DNA of 49,258 nucleotides from Streptomyces silvae (GTDB lineage Bacteria > Actinomycetota > Actinomycetes > Streptomycetales > Streptomycetaceae). The position numbers were made by a program, and so were the translations under genes. Where the stretch lies: contig NZ_JAERUC010000187.1 of the NCBI RefSeq assembly GCF_016745505.1, positions 1-49,258 of the forward strand. The letters are read 5' to 3'. Shown here in pieces: positions 14,251 through 22,322 of this stretch; position 1 is the stretch's first letter; every line of letters starts with the position of its first letter. Below the pieces are notes generated by a model, which had not been told where the DNA came from, made no database searches, and was given only the letters and a program-made list of their open reading frames with translations.

Positions 14251-14775
14251 ATGGAGGCGGAGCGGTTGATCGCGGCGGGCCGGAGCGCGCTGGCGGGGAG
14301 CCGGGGGGTGCCGGCCGTCATGGCGGAGGCCTGGCAGGCGCAGGCACTCGCCCGGGCGGTCGGCGGACAGCTGGCGAGGTCGGGACCGGCGGAGTTACGC
14401 ACGGAGGCGCGCGGGCTCAGCGAGACCTGCGCCCTGGGCAGCGCGGTGCTCGACCACCCGTTGGTCCCGGCGGGATCGGTGCGGGCGTCGCAGCTCACCG
14501 AGGTGGATCACGTGCCGAGGGCGCTGGCCGCTCTCGCGCTGCTCCTCGGTGAGGCGGGCATCGCGCTGGTGGGGGTGGCCTGCGGCACGGAGGAGGAGGG
14601 GCTCTACTGGCAGTGCATCGAGGCGATAGACGCCGTCGACGAGTCCGTGGACCGGGTCCAGGGCATGCTGAGGCGGCTCGCCGAGCAGGAGCACGAACAG
14701 GAGGCGGCCCGGGAGCGCGACGGACCCTTCGGGGTGATCCACGGGCCGGCCGGCTTCGTCGCGGGCCAGCAGTGA
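14251..14775 (+). CDS. DUF6099-type protein with a TTA codon
   Basis: A 174-residue Ala-rich, mostly helical protein. I recognise the sequence style as the Streptomyces DUF6099 group; its function is unknown. Features: Trp29, several Cys (ETCALGS, GVACGTE, WQCIEAIDAVDES), and a polar C-terminal tail. The ATG at 14251 has GGGGAG 7 bases upstream; an in-frame GTG at 14137 would add 38 non-conserved-looking residues. Leu49 is encoded by TTA (14395-14397), the only in-frame TTA I found in any gene of this window, so translation may depend on the developmental bldA tRNA. The DnaA boxes lie 146-172 bases upstream. Confidence 0.72.
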   Translation: MEAERLIAAGRSALAGSRGVPAVMAEAWQAQALARAVGGQLARSGPAELRTEARGLSETCALGSAVLDHPLVPAGSVRASQLTEVDHVPRALAALALLLGEAGIALVGVACGTEEEGLYWQCIEAIDAVDESVDRVQGMLRRLAEQEHEQEAARERDGPFGVIHGPAGFVAGQQ

Positions 14776-14855
14776 GCCGGGGTGCCCGGGGCGCCCGGCA
14801 CGGGGGAAGACGGAAGTGAGGGGGCGCAGCCGTTTCGAAGGTGCAGGATGGAGGC

Positions 14856-15779
14856 ATGGATCTTCGAATCTTCACCGAGCCCCAGCAAGGGGCGAGCTAC
14901 GACACCCTGCTCACCGTCGCCAAGGCCACCGAGGACCTCGGCTTCGATGCCTTCTACCGGTCGGACCACTATCTGCGCATGGGGTCCGGGGACGGTCTGC
15001 CCGGCCCGACCGACGCCTGGATCACCCTGGCCGGGCTGGCCCGTGAGACCAAGCGGATCCGTCTCGGGACGCTGATGACCGCGGGCACCTTCCGGCTTCC
15101 CGGCGTGCTGGCCATCCAGGTCGCCCAGGTCGACCAGATGTCCGGTGGCCGGGTCGAGCTGGGCCTGGGCGCGGGCTGGTTCGAGGAGGAGCACAAGGCG
15201 TACGGCATCCCGTTCCCCAAGGAGAAGTTCGGCCGGCTGGAGGAGCAGCTGGCGATCATCACCGGCCTGTGGGAGACCGAGACCGGCAAGACGTTCAGCT
15301 ACGACGGCACGTACTACCAGCTCACCGACTCGCCGGCCCTCCCGAAGCCCGCCCAGGCGAAGGTGCCGGTCCTGGTCGGTGGCCACGGCGCGGTCCGCAC
15401 CCCGCGGCTGGCCGCGCGGTACGCGGACGAGTTCAACATTCCCTTCGCGTCCCTCGAGGACACCGAGAAGCAGTTCGGCAGGGTCAAGGACGCGGCCGTG
15501 GCGGCCGGGCGGGCCCCCGACGACCTGGTGTACTCCAACGCCCTGGTGGTGTGCGTCGGGAAGAACGACGCGGAGGTGGCCCGGCGTGCGGCGGTCATCG
15601 GAAGGGACGTCGAGGAGCTCAAGGCGAACGGGCTGGCGGGCTCGCCCGACGAGGTGGTCGAGAAGATCGGCCGGTACGCCGCCGTCGGCTCCTCGCGGAT
15701 CTACCTCCAGGTTCTGGACCTGCACGACCTGGACCACCTGGAGCTGATCTCGTCGCAGGTCCAGTCGCAGCTGGGCTGA
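14856..15779 (+). CDS. LLM-class F420-dependent oxidoreductase
   Basis: A 307-residue luciferase-like TIM-barrel oxidoreductase. Typical motifs: MDLRIFTEPQQGASYDTLL, YRSDHYLRM, WITLAGLARETKRIRLGTLMT, the VAQVDQMSGGRVELGLGAGWFEEEH block, and VPVLVGGHG. The family label TIGR-type F420 LLM enzymes in Actinobacteria use coenzyme F420H2 for hydride transfer; the substrate is unknown. ATG at 14856 gives the conserved N-terminus. CAGGAT at 14844-14849 could be a -10 box of a leaderless mRNA, or the GGAGG could be a close Shine-Dalgarno. A hairpin terminator follows. Confidence 0.88.
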   Translation: MDLRIFTEPQQGASYDTLLTVAKATEDLGFDAFYRSDHYLRMGSGDGLPGPTDAWITLAGLARETKRIRLGTLMTAGTFRLPGVLAIQVAQVDQMSGGRVELGLGAGWFEEEHKAYGIPFPKEKFGRLEEQLAIITGLWETETGKTFSYDGTYYQLTDSPALPKPAQAKVPVLVGGHGAVRTPRLAARYADEFNIPFASLEDTEKQFGRVKDAAVAAGRAPDDLVYSNALVVCVGKNDAEVARRAAVIGRDVEELKANGLAGSPDEVVEKIGRYAAVGSSRIYLQVLDLHDLDHLELISSQVQSQLG

Positions 15780-15796
15780 CGGCCGGCGGCTGACGG

Positions 15797-15829
15797 GAGG
15801 GTCCCGGCCCGCCGAGGGGCGGGACCCTC
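15797..15829 (+). terminator. Hairpin terminator after the LLM oxidoreductase
   Basis: A 10-bp perfect stem GAGGGTCCCG (15797-15806) with CGGGACCCTC (15820-15829), with three more possible pairs inside the loop. No U-tract. Confidence 0.75.
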
Positions 15830-15875
15830 ATACACCGCCGGACCGACAGGAACCGGCCGACAGCGAGGAGCAGTT

Positions 15876-16808
15876 GTGCACTCCGCCCGGACACCGGACT
15901 CCACACCCCGCCGTACGCTCGGCGACGCGCTCGCCGAGGGGACGGTGCTGCTGGACGGCGGCCTCTCCAACCAGTTGGAGGCGCAGGGCTGCGATCTGTC
16001 CGACGCCCTGTGGTCGGCCCGGCTGCTGAGCGACGCGCCCCAGCAGATCGAGGCCGCCCACGCGGCCTACGCACGGGCGGGTGCGCAGGTGCTCATCACC
16101 GCCAGCTACCAGGCGACGTTCGAAGGGTTCGCGCGGCGTGGGATCGGGCGGGCCCGGGCGGCGGAGCTGATGGCCGCCAGCGTGGAGTCGGCGCGCAGGG
16201 CGGGGGCGGAGACGGGGCGGGAGCTCTGGGTCGCCGCGTCCGTCGGACCGTACGGGGCGATGCTCGCGGACGGCAGTGAGTACCGCGGCCGGTACGGGCT
16301 CACCGTCCGGGAGCTGGAGCGCTTCCACCGGCCCCGGGCGGAGGCGCTGGCCGGGGCGGGCCCCGATGTGATGGCGCTGGAGACGGTGCCCGACATCGAC
16401 GAGGCCGAGGCCCTGCTGCGGGCGGTCGAGGGGCTCGGGGTGCCGGTCTGGCTCTCGTACAGCGTGGACGGGGACCGGACCAGGGCCGGGCAGCCGCTGG
16501 AGGAGGCGTTCGCGCTCGTCTCCGGTGTGGACCAGGTGGTGGCCGTGGGGGTCAACTGCTGCAACCCCGCCGACGCCGGCCGCGCGGTTGAGACGGCGGC
16601 GGCCACGGGCAAGCCGGTGGTCGTCTACCCGAACAGCGGGGAGGAGTGGGACGCCGGCGGCCGGGGCTGGACCGGGAAGGGGACGTTCGAAGCGGGGAGG
16701 GTGCGGGAGTGGCAGCGGGCGGGGGCCCGGCTGGTCGGCGGGTGCTGCCGCGTCGGACCGTCCGACATCGCGGCGCTGGCGGGCCGACTGGCGTCGTCGG
16801 AGGTGTGA
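15876..16808 (+). CDS. mmuM: Homocysteine S-methyltransferase
   Basis: A 310-residue Zn-dependent methyltransferase that transfers a methyl group from S-methylmethionine or SAM to homocysteine, giving methionine. Evidence: the opening LLDGGLSNQLEAQG, ITASYQATFEGF, MALETVPDIDEAEALL, and the three zinc cysteines in VNCCNP and GGCCRVGP. Length is normal for MmuM. GTG start at 15876 follows a GAGGAGCAG Shine-Dalgarno-like stretch. It ends 43 bases before hen1, in the same direction; hen1 seems to have its own leaderless promoter in that gap, but read-through is possible. A methionine/SAM salvage enzyme next to a SAM-using RNA methyltransferase is suggestive only. Confidence 0.9.
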   Translation: MHSARTPDSTPRRTLGDALAEGTVLLDGGLSNQLEAQGCDLSDALWSARLLSDAPQQIEAAHAAYARAGAQVLITASYQATFEGFARRGIGRARAAELMAASVESARRAGAETGRELWVAASVGPYGAMLADGSEYRGRYGLTVRELERFHRPRAEALAGAGPDVMALETVPDIDEAEALLRAVEGLGVPVWLSYSVDGDRTRAGQPLEEAFALVSGVDQVVAVGVNCCNPADAGRAVETAAATGKPVVVYPNSGEEWDAGGRGWTGKGTFEAGRVREWQRAGARLVGGCCRVGPSDIAALAGRLASSEV

Positions 16809-16838
16809 AATTGCCTGGTGGGAGACCGGCCACCGGAC

Positions 16839-16844
16839 CATACT
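16839..16844 (+). promoter_or_regulatory. -10 box of a probable leaderless hen1-pnkp transcript
   Basis: CATACT ends 7 bases before the GTG at 16852, with no Shine-Dalgarno. TTGCCTGGT begins 22 bases before the box (16811), the same layout as upstream of the gene at 4869. Confidence 0.45.
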
Positions 16845-16851
16845 CGGACAC

Positions 16852-18327
16852 GTGTTCCTGACTATCAGCACGACCGGCACCCCTGAGCGTCCCGCCACCG
16901 ATCTCGGTTATCTGCTGCACAAGCATCCCGACAAGGCGCAGACGTTCTCCACCTCGCACGGGACCGCCCAGGTCTTCTACCCCGAGGCGTCCGCCGAGCG
17001 CTGCACGGCCGCCCTGCTGCTCGAGGTGGATCCGGTGGCGCTGGTGAGGCGCGGCAAGGGCAAGGGCCGGGGCGGAGCACCCGACGCGGCACTCGCGCAG
17101 TACGTCAACGACCGGCCGTACGCGGCGTCGTCGCTGCTCTCGGTCGCGATGACGACGGTGTTCAAGTCCGCGCTGAACGGCGTGTGCCGGGCGATGCCCG
17201 AACGGGCCGGGGAGCCGCTGCCGTTGCGGATCGAGGTGCCCGCGCTGCCCGCACGCGGCGGTGCCGAGCTGGTGCACAAGCTCTTCGCGCCGCTCGGCTG
17301 GACACGGGTGGACGCCGTGGCCGTACCGCTGGACGAGCAGTTCCCGGAGTGGGGCGACTCGCGCTACGTACGACTGGTGCTGGAGGGGGAGTTGCGGCTC
17401 GCGGACGCGCTGCGCCAGCTGTACGTGCTCCTTCCGGTGCTCGACGACGCCAAGCACTACTGGGTCGCACCCGACGAGGTGGACAAGCTGCTCCGGGCCG
17501 GGGAGGGCTGGCTGGCCGGACACCCCGAGCAGAAGCTGATCACCAGCCGCTATCTCTCCCGGCGCTGGGGGCTCACGCGGCAGGCGATGGAGCGGCTCGA
17601 GCTGGTGCGGCTGGCGGAGTCGGACGACCTGGAGGTGGAGAGCGTAGACAACGCGGTCGACGAGACCACCGACACGGAGGAGAAGCCGGTGCCGCTGGCC
17701 GAGCGGCGCCGCGAGGCGATCCTGGAGGCGCTGCGCGCCGCCGGGGCCGCCCGGGTGCTCGACCTGGGCTGCGGTCAGGGCCAGTTGGTGCAGGCGCTGC
17801 TCAAGGACGTGCGCTTCACGGAGATCGTCGGGGTCGACGTGTCGATGCGCGCCCTGACCGTCGCCGCGCGCCGGCTGAAGCTGGACCGCATGGGCGAGCG
17901 GCAGGCCGGGCGGATCACCCTCCGCCAGGGCGCCCTCACCTACACCGACAAACAGCTCAAGGGGTACGACGCCGCCGTGCTGAGCGAGGTCGTCGAGCAC
18001 CTGGACCTGCCGAGGCTCCCCGCCCTGGAGTACGCGGTGTTCGGCTCCGCCCGGCCGCGGACCGTGCTGGTGACGACGCCCAACGTCGAGTACAACGTCC
18101 GCTGGGAGACGCTCCCCGCCGGACATGTGCGCCACAGCGACCACCGCTTCGAGTGGACCCGGGAGGAGTTCCGGGACTGGTCGGGGCAGGTGGCCGCACG
18201 CCACGGCTACACGGTGGAGTTCGTGCCCGTGGGCCCGGAGGACCCCGAGGTGGGGCCGCCCACACAGATGGCCGTGTTCACGATGACCACGGCCCAGGAG
18301 ACGACGAAGGAGGCGAAGGCCGCATGA
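16852..18327 (+). CDS. hen1: RNA 3'-terminal ribose 2'-O-methyltransferase Hen1
   Basis: A 491-residue bacterial Hen1. The N-terminal half (LTISTTGTPERPATDLGYLLHKHPDK onward, to about residue 270) is the ligase-activating part found in bacterial Hen1. The C-terminal half is a SAM methyltransferase: VLDLGCGQGQLVQALL (SAM loop) and the Mn-binding catalytic signature E379-V-V-E382-H383 with R427-H-S-D-H431-R-F-E-W. It 2'-O-methylates the broken 3' end of RNA so that repair by Pnkp leaves a junction that the same ribotoxin cannot cut again. Overlaps pnkp by ATGA, so the two subunits of the repair complex are translationally coupled. Confidence 0.96.
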   Translation: MFLTISTTGTPERPATDLGYLLHKHPDKAQTFSTSHGTAQVFYPEASAERCTAALLLEVDPVALVRRGKGKGRGGAPDAALAQYVNDRPYAASSLLSVAMTTVFKSALNGVCRAMPERAGEPLPLRIEVPALPARGGAELVHKLFAPLGWTRVDAVAVPLDEQFPEWGDSRYVRLVLEGELRLADALRQLYVLLPVLDDAKHYWVAPDEVDKLLRAGEGWLAGHPEQKLITSRYLSRRWGLTRQAMERLELVRLAESDDLEVESVDNAVDETTDTEEKPVPLAERRREAILEALRAAGAARVLDLGCGQGQLVQALLKDVRFTEIVGVDVSMRALTVAARRLKLDRMGERQAGRITLRQGALTYTDKQLKGYDAAVLSEVVEHLDLPRLPALEYAVFGSARPRTVLVTTPNVEYNVRWETLPAGHVRHSDHRFEWTREEFRDWSGQVAARHGYTVEFVPVGPEDPEVGPPTQMAVFTMTTAQETTKEAKAA

Positions 18328-20897
18328 CCCGTACCTCTCGCACGCTGCCGGTGACCGACCTGTCCCTCGTCGTCCTCGTCGGCGCCACCGGTTCCGGCAA
18401 GTCCACCTTCGCCCGTAAGCACTTCAAGCCGACCGAGATCGTCTCCTCCGACTTCTGCCGGGGCCTCGTCGCCGACGACGAGAACGACCAGAGCGCCAGC
18501 CGCGACGCCTTCGACGTGCTCCACTACATCGCGGGCAAGCGCCTCGCCGCCGGGCGGCTCACCGTCGTCGACGCGACCAACGTGCAGCCGGAGGCCCGTA
18601 AGCAGCTCGTCCAGCTGGCCCGGCAGCACGACGTGCTGCCCATCGCCATCGTGCTCGACCTGCCCGAGGAGGTCTGCCAGGCCCGCAACGCCGGCCGCCC
18701 CGACCGTGCGGGCATGCCCCGCCACGTCGTGCAGCGCCACCGCCGTGAGCTGCGCCGCTCGCTGCGCGGCCTGGAGCGCGAGGGCTTCCGCAAGGTGCAC
18801 GTCCTGCGCACCGAGGAGGAGGCCGACACCGCCGAAGTCGTCCTGGAGCGCCGCTACAACGACCTCCGGCACCTCACCGGCCCCTTCGACATCATCGGCG
18901 ACATCCACGGCTGCAGCTCCGAGCTGGACACCCTGCTCGGCAAGCTGGGATACAAGGACGGCACGCACCCCGAGGGGCGTACCGCCGTGTTCGTGGGCGA
19001 CCTCGTCGACCGGGGCCCCGACAGCCCGGGTGTGCTGCGCCGCGTGATGTCGATGGTGGCGTCGGGTGACGCGCTGTGCGTGCCGGGCAACCACGAGAAC
19101 AAGCTGGGCCGTTATCTCAAGGGCCGTAAGGTCCAGCACAGTCACGGGCTGGCCGAGACGGTCGAGCAGCTGGAGCGGGAGGACGTCGAGCACCCCGAGT
19201 TCCGCGAGCAGGTCGCGCAGTTCATCGACGGGCTGGTCAGCCACTACGTCCTGGACGGAGGCAAGCTGGTCGTCTGCCACGCGGGGCTGCCCGAGAAGTA
19301 CCACGGGCGTACGTCGGGGCGGGTGCGCTCGCACGCGCTGTACGGGGAGACGACGGGCGAGACGGACGAGTTCGGTCTGCCCGTGCGCTACCCGTGGGCC
19401 GAGGACTACCGGGGCAGCGCCGCCGTGGTCTACGGCCACACCCCGGTGCCGACCGCCTCCTGGGTGAACAACACGCTCTGCCTGGACACCGGGGCGGTCT
19501 TCGGCGGGAAGATGACCGCACTGCGCTGGCCGGAGCGGGAGATCGTCGACGTACCGGCCGAGCGTGTCTGGTACGAGCCGGTGAAGCCGCTGACCACCGA
19601 GGCCCCCGGGGGCCGGGAGGGCCGGCCGCTCGACCTCGCCGACGTGCAGGGCCGGCGCGTCGTGGAGACCCGGCACATGGGCCGGGTCGCGGTCCGCGAG
19701 GAGAACGCGGCGGCAGCGCTCGAGGTCATGAGCCGCTTCGCCGTGGACCCCAGGCTGCTGACGTACCTCCCGCCGACCATGGCCCCGACCGCTACCTCCC
19801 GTGAGGAGGGCTTCCTGGAGCACCCGGCCGAGGCGTTCGCGCAGTACCGCGCGGACGGTGTCACCAAGGTCGTCTGCGAGGAGAAGCACATGGGGTCGCG
19901 CGCCGTGGCGCTGGTCTGCCGCGACGCCGAGACCGCCCGCGAGCGCTTCGGCACGGGGGACCCCTCGGACGCCTCGGGCGCCGGGGGAGGTCCCACCGGC
20001 GCGCTGTACACCCGCACCGGCCGCCCGTTCCTGGACGACACGGCGCTCACCGAGGTCGTCCTCGGGCGGCTGCGCACCGCCGTCACCGCCGCCGGGCTCT
20101 GGGAGGAGTGGAACACCGACTGGGTGGTGCTGGACGCCGAGCTGATGCCCTGGTCCCTCAAGGCGGCAGGGCTGCTCCGCTCGCAGTACGCCGCGGTGGG
20201 CGCCGCCGCGGGCGCGGCCCTGCCGGTGGCCGGCGAGGCCCTGGCCGCGGCAGCCGCCCGCGGCGTCGACGTCGACGGCCCGGCCCGCCGCCAGCGGGAG
20301 CGCGCCGCGGACGCCGCCGCCTTCACCGAGGCGTACCGCCGCTACTGCTGGAGCACCGAAGGGCTCGACGGGGTCCGGCTCGCACCGTTCCAGATCCTCG
20401 CGGTGCAGGGCCGCTCACTCGCCTCCGTGCCGCACGACGAGCAGCTGGCGTGGCTGGACCGGCTCGTCGAGCACGACCCGACCGGTCTGCTCCAGGTCAC
20501 CCGGCGCCTCGTCGTCGACACGGGGGACGAGGCCTCCGTGCGCTCCGGCATCGACTGGTGGCTGGAGATGACCGGCCGTGGCGGCGAGGGCATGGTGGTC
20601 AAGCCGCTCGGCGCCCTCGTCCGGGACGCGAAGGACAGGCTCGTCCAGCCGGGCATCAAGGTGCGCGGCCGCGAGTACCTGCGGATCATCTACGGCCCCG
20701 AGTACACGCGGCCGGAGAATCTGGAGCGGCTGCGCTCCCGCTTCCTCGGCCACAAGCGGTCGCTGGCCCTGCGGGAGTACGCCCTCGGTCTGGAGGCGCT
20801 CGACCGGCTGGCCGAGGGGGAGCCGCTGTGGCGGATCCACGAGGCGGTCTTCGCGGTGCTGGCCCTGGAGTCCGAGCCCGTCGACCCGCGGCTGTAG
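18324..20897 (+). CDS. pnkp: Polynucleotide kinase-phosphatase-ligase of the RNA repair complex
   Basis: An 857-residue three-domain RNA end-healing and sealing enzyme. The 5'-OH kinase (about 1-170) has P-loop GATGSGKST (residues 20-28). The metallo-phosphatase (about 185-470) has G192DIHG, G225DLVDRG and G255NHE, which remove 2',3'-cyclic phosphate. The adenylyltransferase/ligase part (about 480-857) has the nucleotidyl motif EEK521HMG; bacterial Pnkp needs Hen1 to ligate. A Gly/Ala/Pro-rich insertion (GTGDPSDASGAGGGPTG) follows motif I. Length matches known Pnkp proteins (about 850). The hen1-pnkp operon as a whole is a bacterial tRNA/RNA repair system for ribotoxin damage. Confidence 0.96.
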   Translation: MTRTSRTLPVTDLSLVVLVGATGSGKSTFARKHFKPTEIVSSDFCRGLVADDENDQSASRDAFDVLHYIAGKRLAAGRLTVVDATNVQPEARKQLVQLARQHDVLPIAIVLDLPEEVCQARNAGRPDRAGMPRHVVQRHRRELRRSLRGLEREGFRKVHVLRTEEEADTAEVVLERRYNDLRHLTGPFDIIGDIHGCSSELDTLLGKLGYKDGTHPEGRTAVFVGDLVDRGPDSPGVLRRVMSMVASGDALCVPGNHENKLGRYLKGRKVQHSHGLAETVEQLEREDVEHPEFREQVAQFIDGLVSHYVLDGGKLVVCHAGLPEKYHGRTSGRVRSHALYGETTGETDEFGLPVRYPWAEDYRGSAAVVYGHTPVPTASWVNNTLCLDTGAVFGGKMTALRWPEREIVDVPAERVWYEPVKPLTTEAPGGREGRPLDLADVQGRRVVETRHMGRVAVREENAAAALEVMSRFAVDPRLLTYLPPTMAPTATSREEGFLEHPAEAFAQYRADGVTKVVCEEKHMGSRAVALVCRDAETARERFGTGDPSDASGAGGGPTGALYTRTGRPFLDDTALTEVVLGRLRTAVTAAGLWEEWNTDWVVLDAELMPWSLKAAGLLRSQYAAVGAAAGAALPVAGEALAAAAARGVDVDGPARRQRERAADAAAFTEAYRRYCWSTEGLDGVRLAPFQILAVQGRSLASVPHDEQLAWLDRLVEHDPTGLLQVTRRLVVDTGDEASVRSGIDWWLEMTGRGGEGMVVKPLGALVRDAKDRLVQPGIKVRGREYLRIIYGPEYTRPENLERLRSRFLGHKRSLALREYALGLEALDRLAEGEPLWRIHEAVFAVLALESEPVDPRL

Positions 20898-20991
20898 GAC
20901 GTCGGCCCGCGGCCGGGGCCCCGGGGAGCCCGTCCGGAATCGGGTGGCGGTTCGCAGGGTGAACGGCGCTCCGCGCGGTGAGGATGAGGGC

Positions 20992-22224
20992 ATGGGATTC
21001 CATGTCGATTCCGAGGCCGGGCGGCTGCGCCGCGTCATCCTGCACCGCCCCGATCTGGAGCTGAAGCGTCTCACCCCCAGCAACAAGGACGCGCTGCTCT
21101 TCGACGACGTGCTGTGGGTGCGGCGCGCCAGGGAGGAGCACGACGGCTTCGCCGACGTGCTGCGGGACCGGGGCGTGGAGGTGCACTTCTTCGGTGAGCT
21201 GCTGCGGGAGTCCCTCGACATCCCGGTGGCGAGGCGGCTCGTCCTCGACCGGGTCTTCGCCGAGAAGGAGTACGGCCCGCTCGCCACCGAGCATCTGCGC
21301 GCGGCCTTCGAGGAGCTGCCCGCCGCCGAGCTGGCCGAGGCCCTGGTCGGCGGGATGACGAAGCGGGAGTTCCTGGAACGGCACAACGAGCCGACGTCCG
21401 TCCGCTTCCACGTGATGGATCTGGACGACTTCCTGCTCAGCCCGCTGCCCAACCACATCTTCACCCGCGACACCTCCGCCTGGATCTACGACGGGGTCTC
21501 CATCAACGCCATGCGCTGGCCGGCCAGACAGCGCGAGACCGTGCACTTCGAGGCGATCTACCGGCACCACCCCCTCTTCACCGGGCCCGAGGCGGGCGTC
21601 TTCCACCACTGGTCGGAGGGCCAGGACGACTACCCGTCCACCATCGAGGGCGGCGATGTCCTCGTCATCGGCCAGGGCGCCGTCCTGATCGGGATGAGTG
21701 AACGCACCACCCCCCAGGCCGTGGAGATGCTGGCCAGAGGGCTCTTCGACGCCGGGTCGGCCCGGACGATCGTGGCGCTGGACATGCCCAAGCGCCGGGC
21801 GTTCATGCACCTGGACACGGTGATGACGATGGTCGACGGCGACACGTTCACCAAGTACGCCGGACTCGGCATGCTGCGCTCCTACACGATCGAGCCCGGC
21901 CTCGGCCCGCGTGAGCTGAAGGTCACCGACCACCCGCCCGAGCACATGCACCGGGCCATCGCCGCCGCGCTCGGCCTGGATGCGATCCGGGTGCTCACCG
22001 CCACCCAGGACGTGCACGCCGCCGAGCGGGAGCAGTGGGACGACGGCTGCAACGTGCTGGCCGTGGAGCCCGGCGTCGTCGTCGCGTACGAGCGCAACGC
22101 CACCACCAACACGTTTCTGCGCAAGGAGGGCATCGAGGTCATCGAGATCCGGGGCAGTGAGCTGGGCCGGGGCCGGGGAGGGCCCCGCTGCATGAGCTGC
22201 CCGGTGGTGCGCGACCCCGTGTGA
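20992..22224 (+). CDS. arcA: Arginine deiminase
   Basis: A 410-residue amidinotransferase-fold enzyme that hydrolyses arginine to citrulline and ammonia. Motifs: HRPDLELKRLTPSNKDALLFDD (N-terminal substrate loop), FTRDTSAWI, TIEGGDVLVIG, the catalytic HLDTVMTMVD, and the nucleophile Cys400 in RCMSCP at the C-terminus. Full length for the family. ATG at 20992 follows an AGGATGAGGG stretch and starts at the conserved MGFHVDSEAGRLRRV. The ornithine carbamoyltransferase gene follows at 98 bases, so together they give the first two steps of the arginine deiminase pathway; no carbamate kinase gene is in the window. Confidence 0.95.
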   Translation: MGFHVDSEAGRLRRVILHRPDLELKRLTPSNKDALLFDDVLWVRRAREEHDGFADVLRDRGVEVHFFGELLRESLDIPVARRLVLDRVFAEKEYGPLATEHLRAAFEELPAAELAEALVGGMTKREFLERHNEPTSVRFHVMDLDDFLLSPLPNHIFTRDTSAWIYDGVSINAMRWPARQRETVHFEAIYRHHPLFTGPEAGVFHHWSEGQDDYPSTIEGGDVLVIGQGAVLIGMSERTTPQAVEMLARGLFDAGSARTIVALDMPKRRAFMHLDTVMTMVDGDTFTKYAGLGMLRSYTIEPGLGPRELKVTDHPPEHMHRAIAAALGLDAIRVLTATQDVHAAEREQWDDGCNVLAVEPGVVVAYERNATTNTFLRKEGIEVIEIRGSELGRGRGGPRCMSCPVVRDPV

Positions 22225-22244
22225 GGCGGGACCCGGCGGCTCCT

Positions 22245-22271
22245 GTATAGCAATACGGTCTCTCGTATAGA
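22245..22271 (+). promoter_or_regulatory. Spaced GTATAG repeats upstream of the carbamoyltransferase gene
   Basis: GTATAG occurs at 22245-22250 and 22265-22270, exactly two helical turns apart. The first is part of an imperfect dyad, GTATAGCAATAC. They fall where the -35 and -10 of a promoter for the next gene would lie, so they may be operator half-sites. They do not match the usual ARG-box. Confidence 0.4.
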
Positions 22272-22322
22272 CTTCCAGGTGAAGCATCCGCACGCCCTCA
22301 GCCCGACCCAGGAGCAGTCACC

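Noticed and set aside
22245..22285. ARG-box upstream of the carbamoyltransferase gene
   Set aside because: The repeats GTATAG do not match the TGAAT/ATTCA or actinobacterial ARG-box pattern, so only an unknown operator is proposed.
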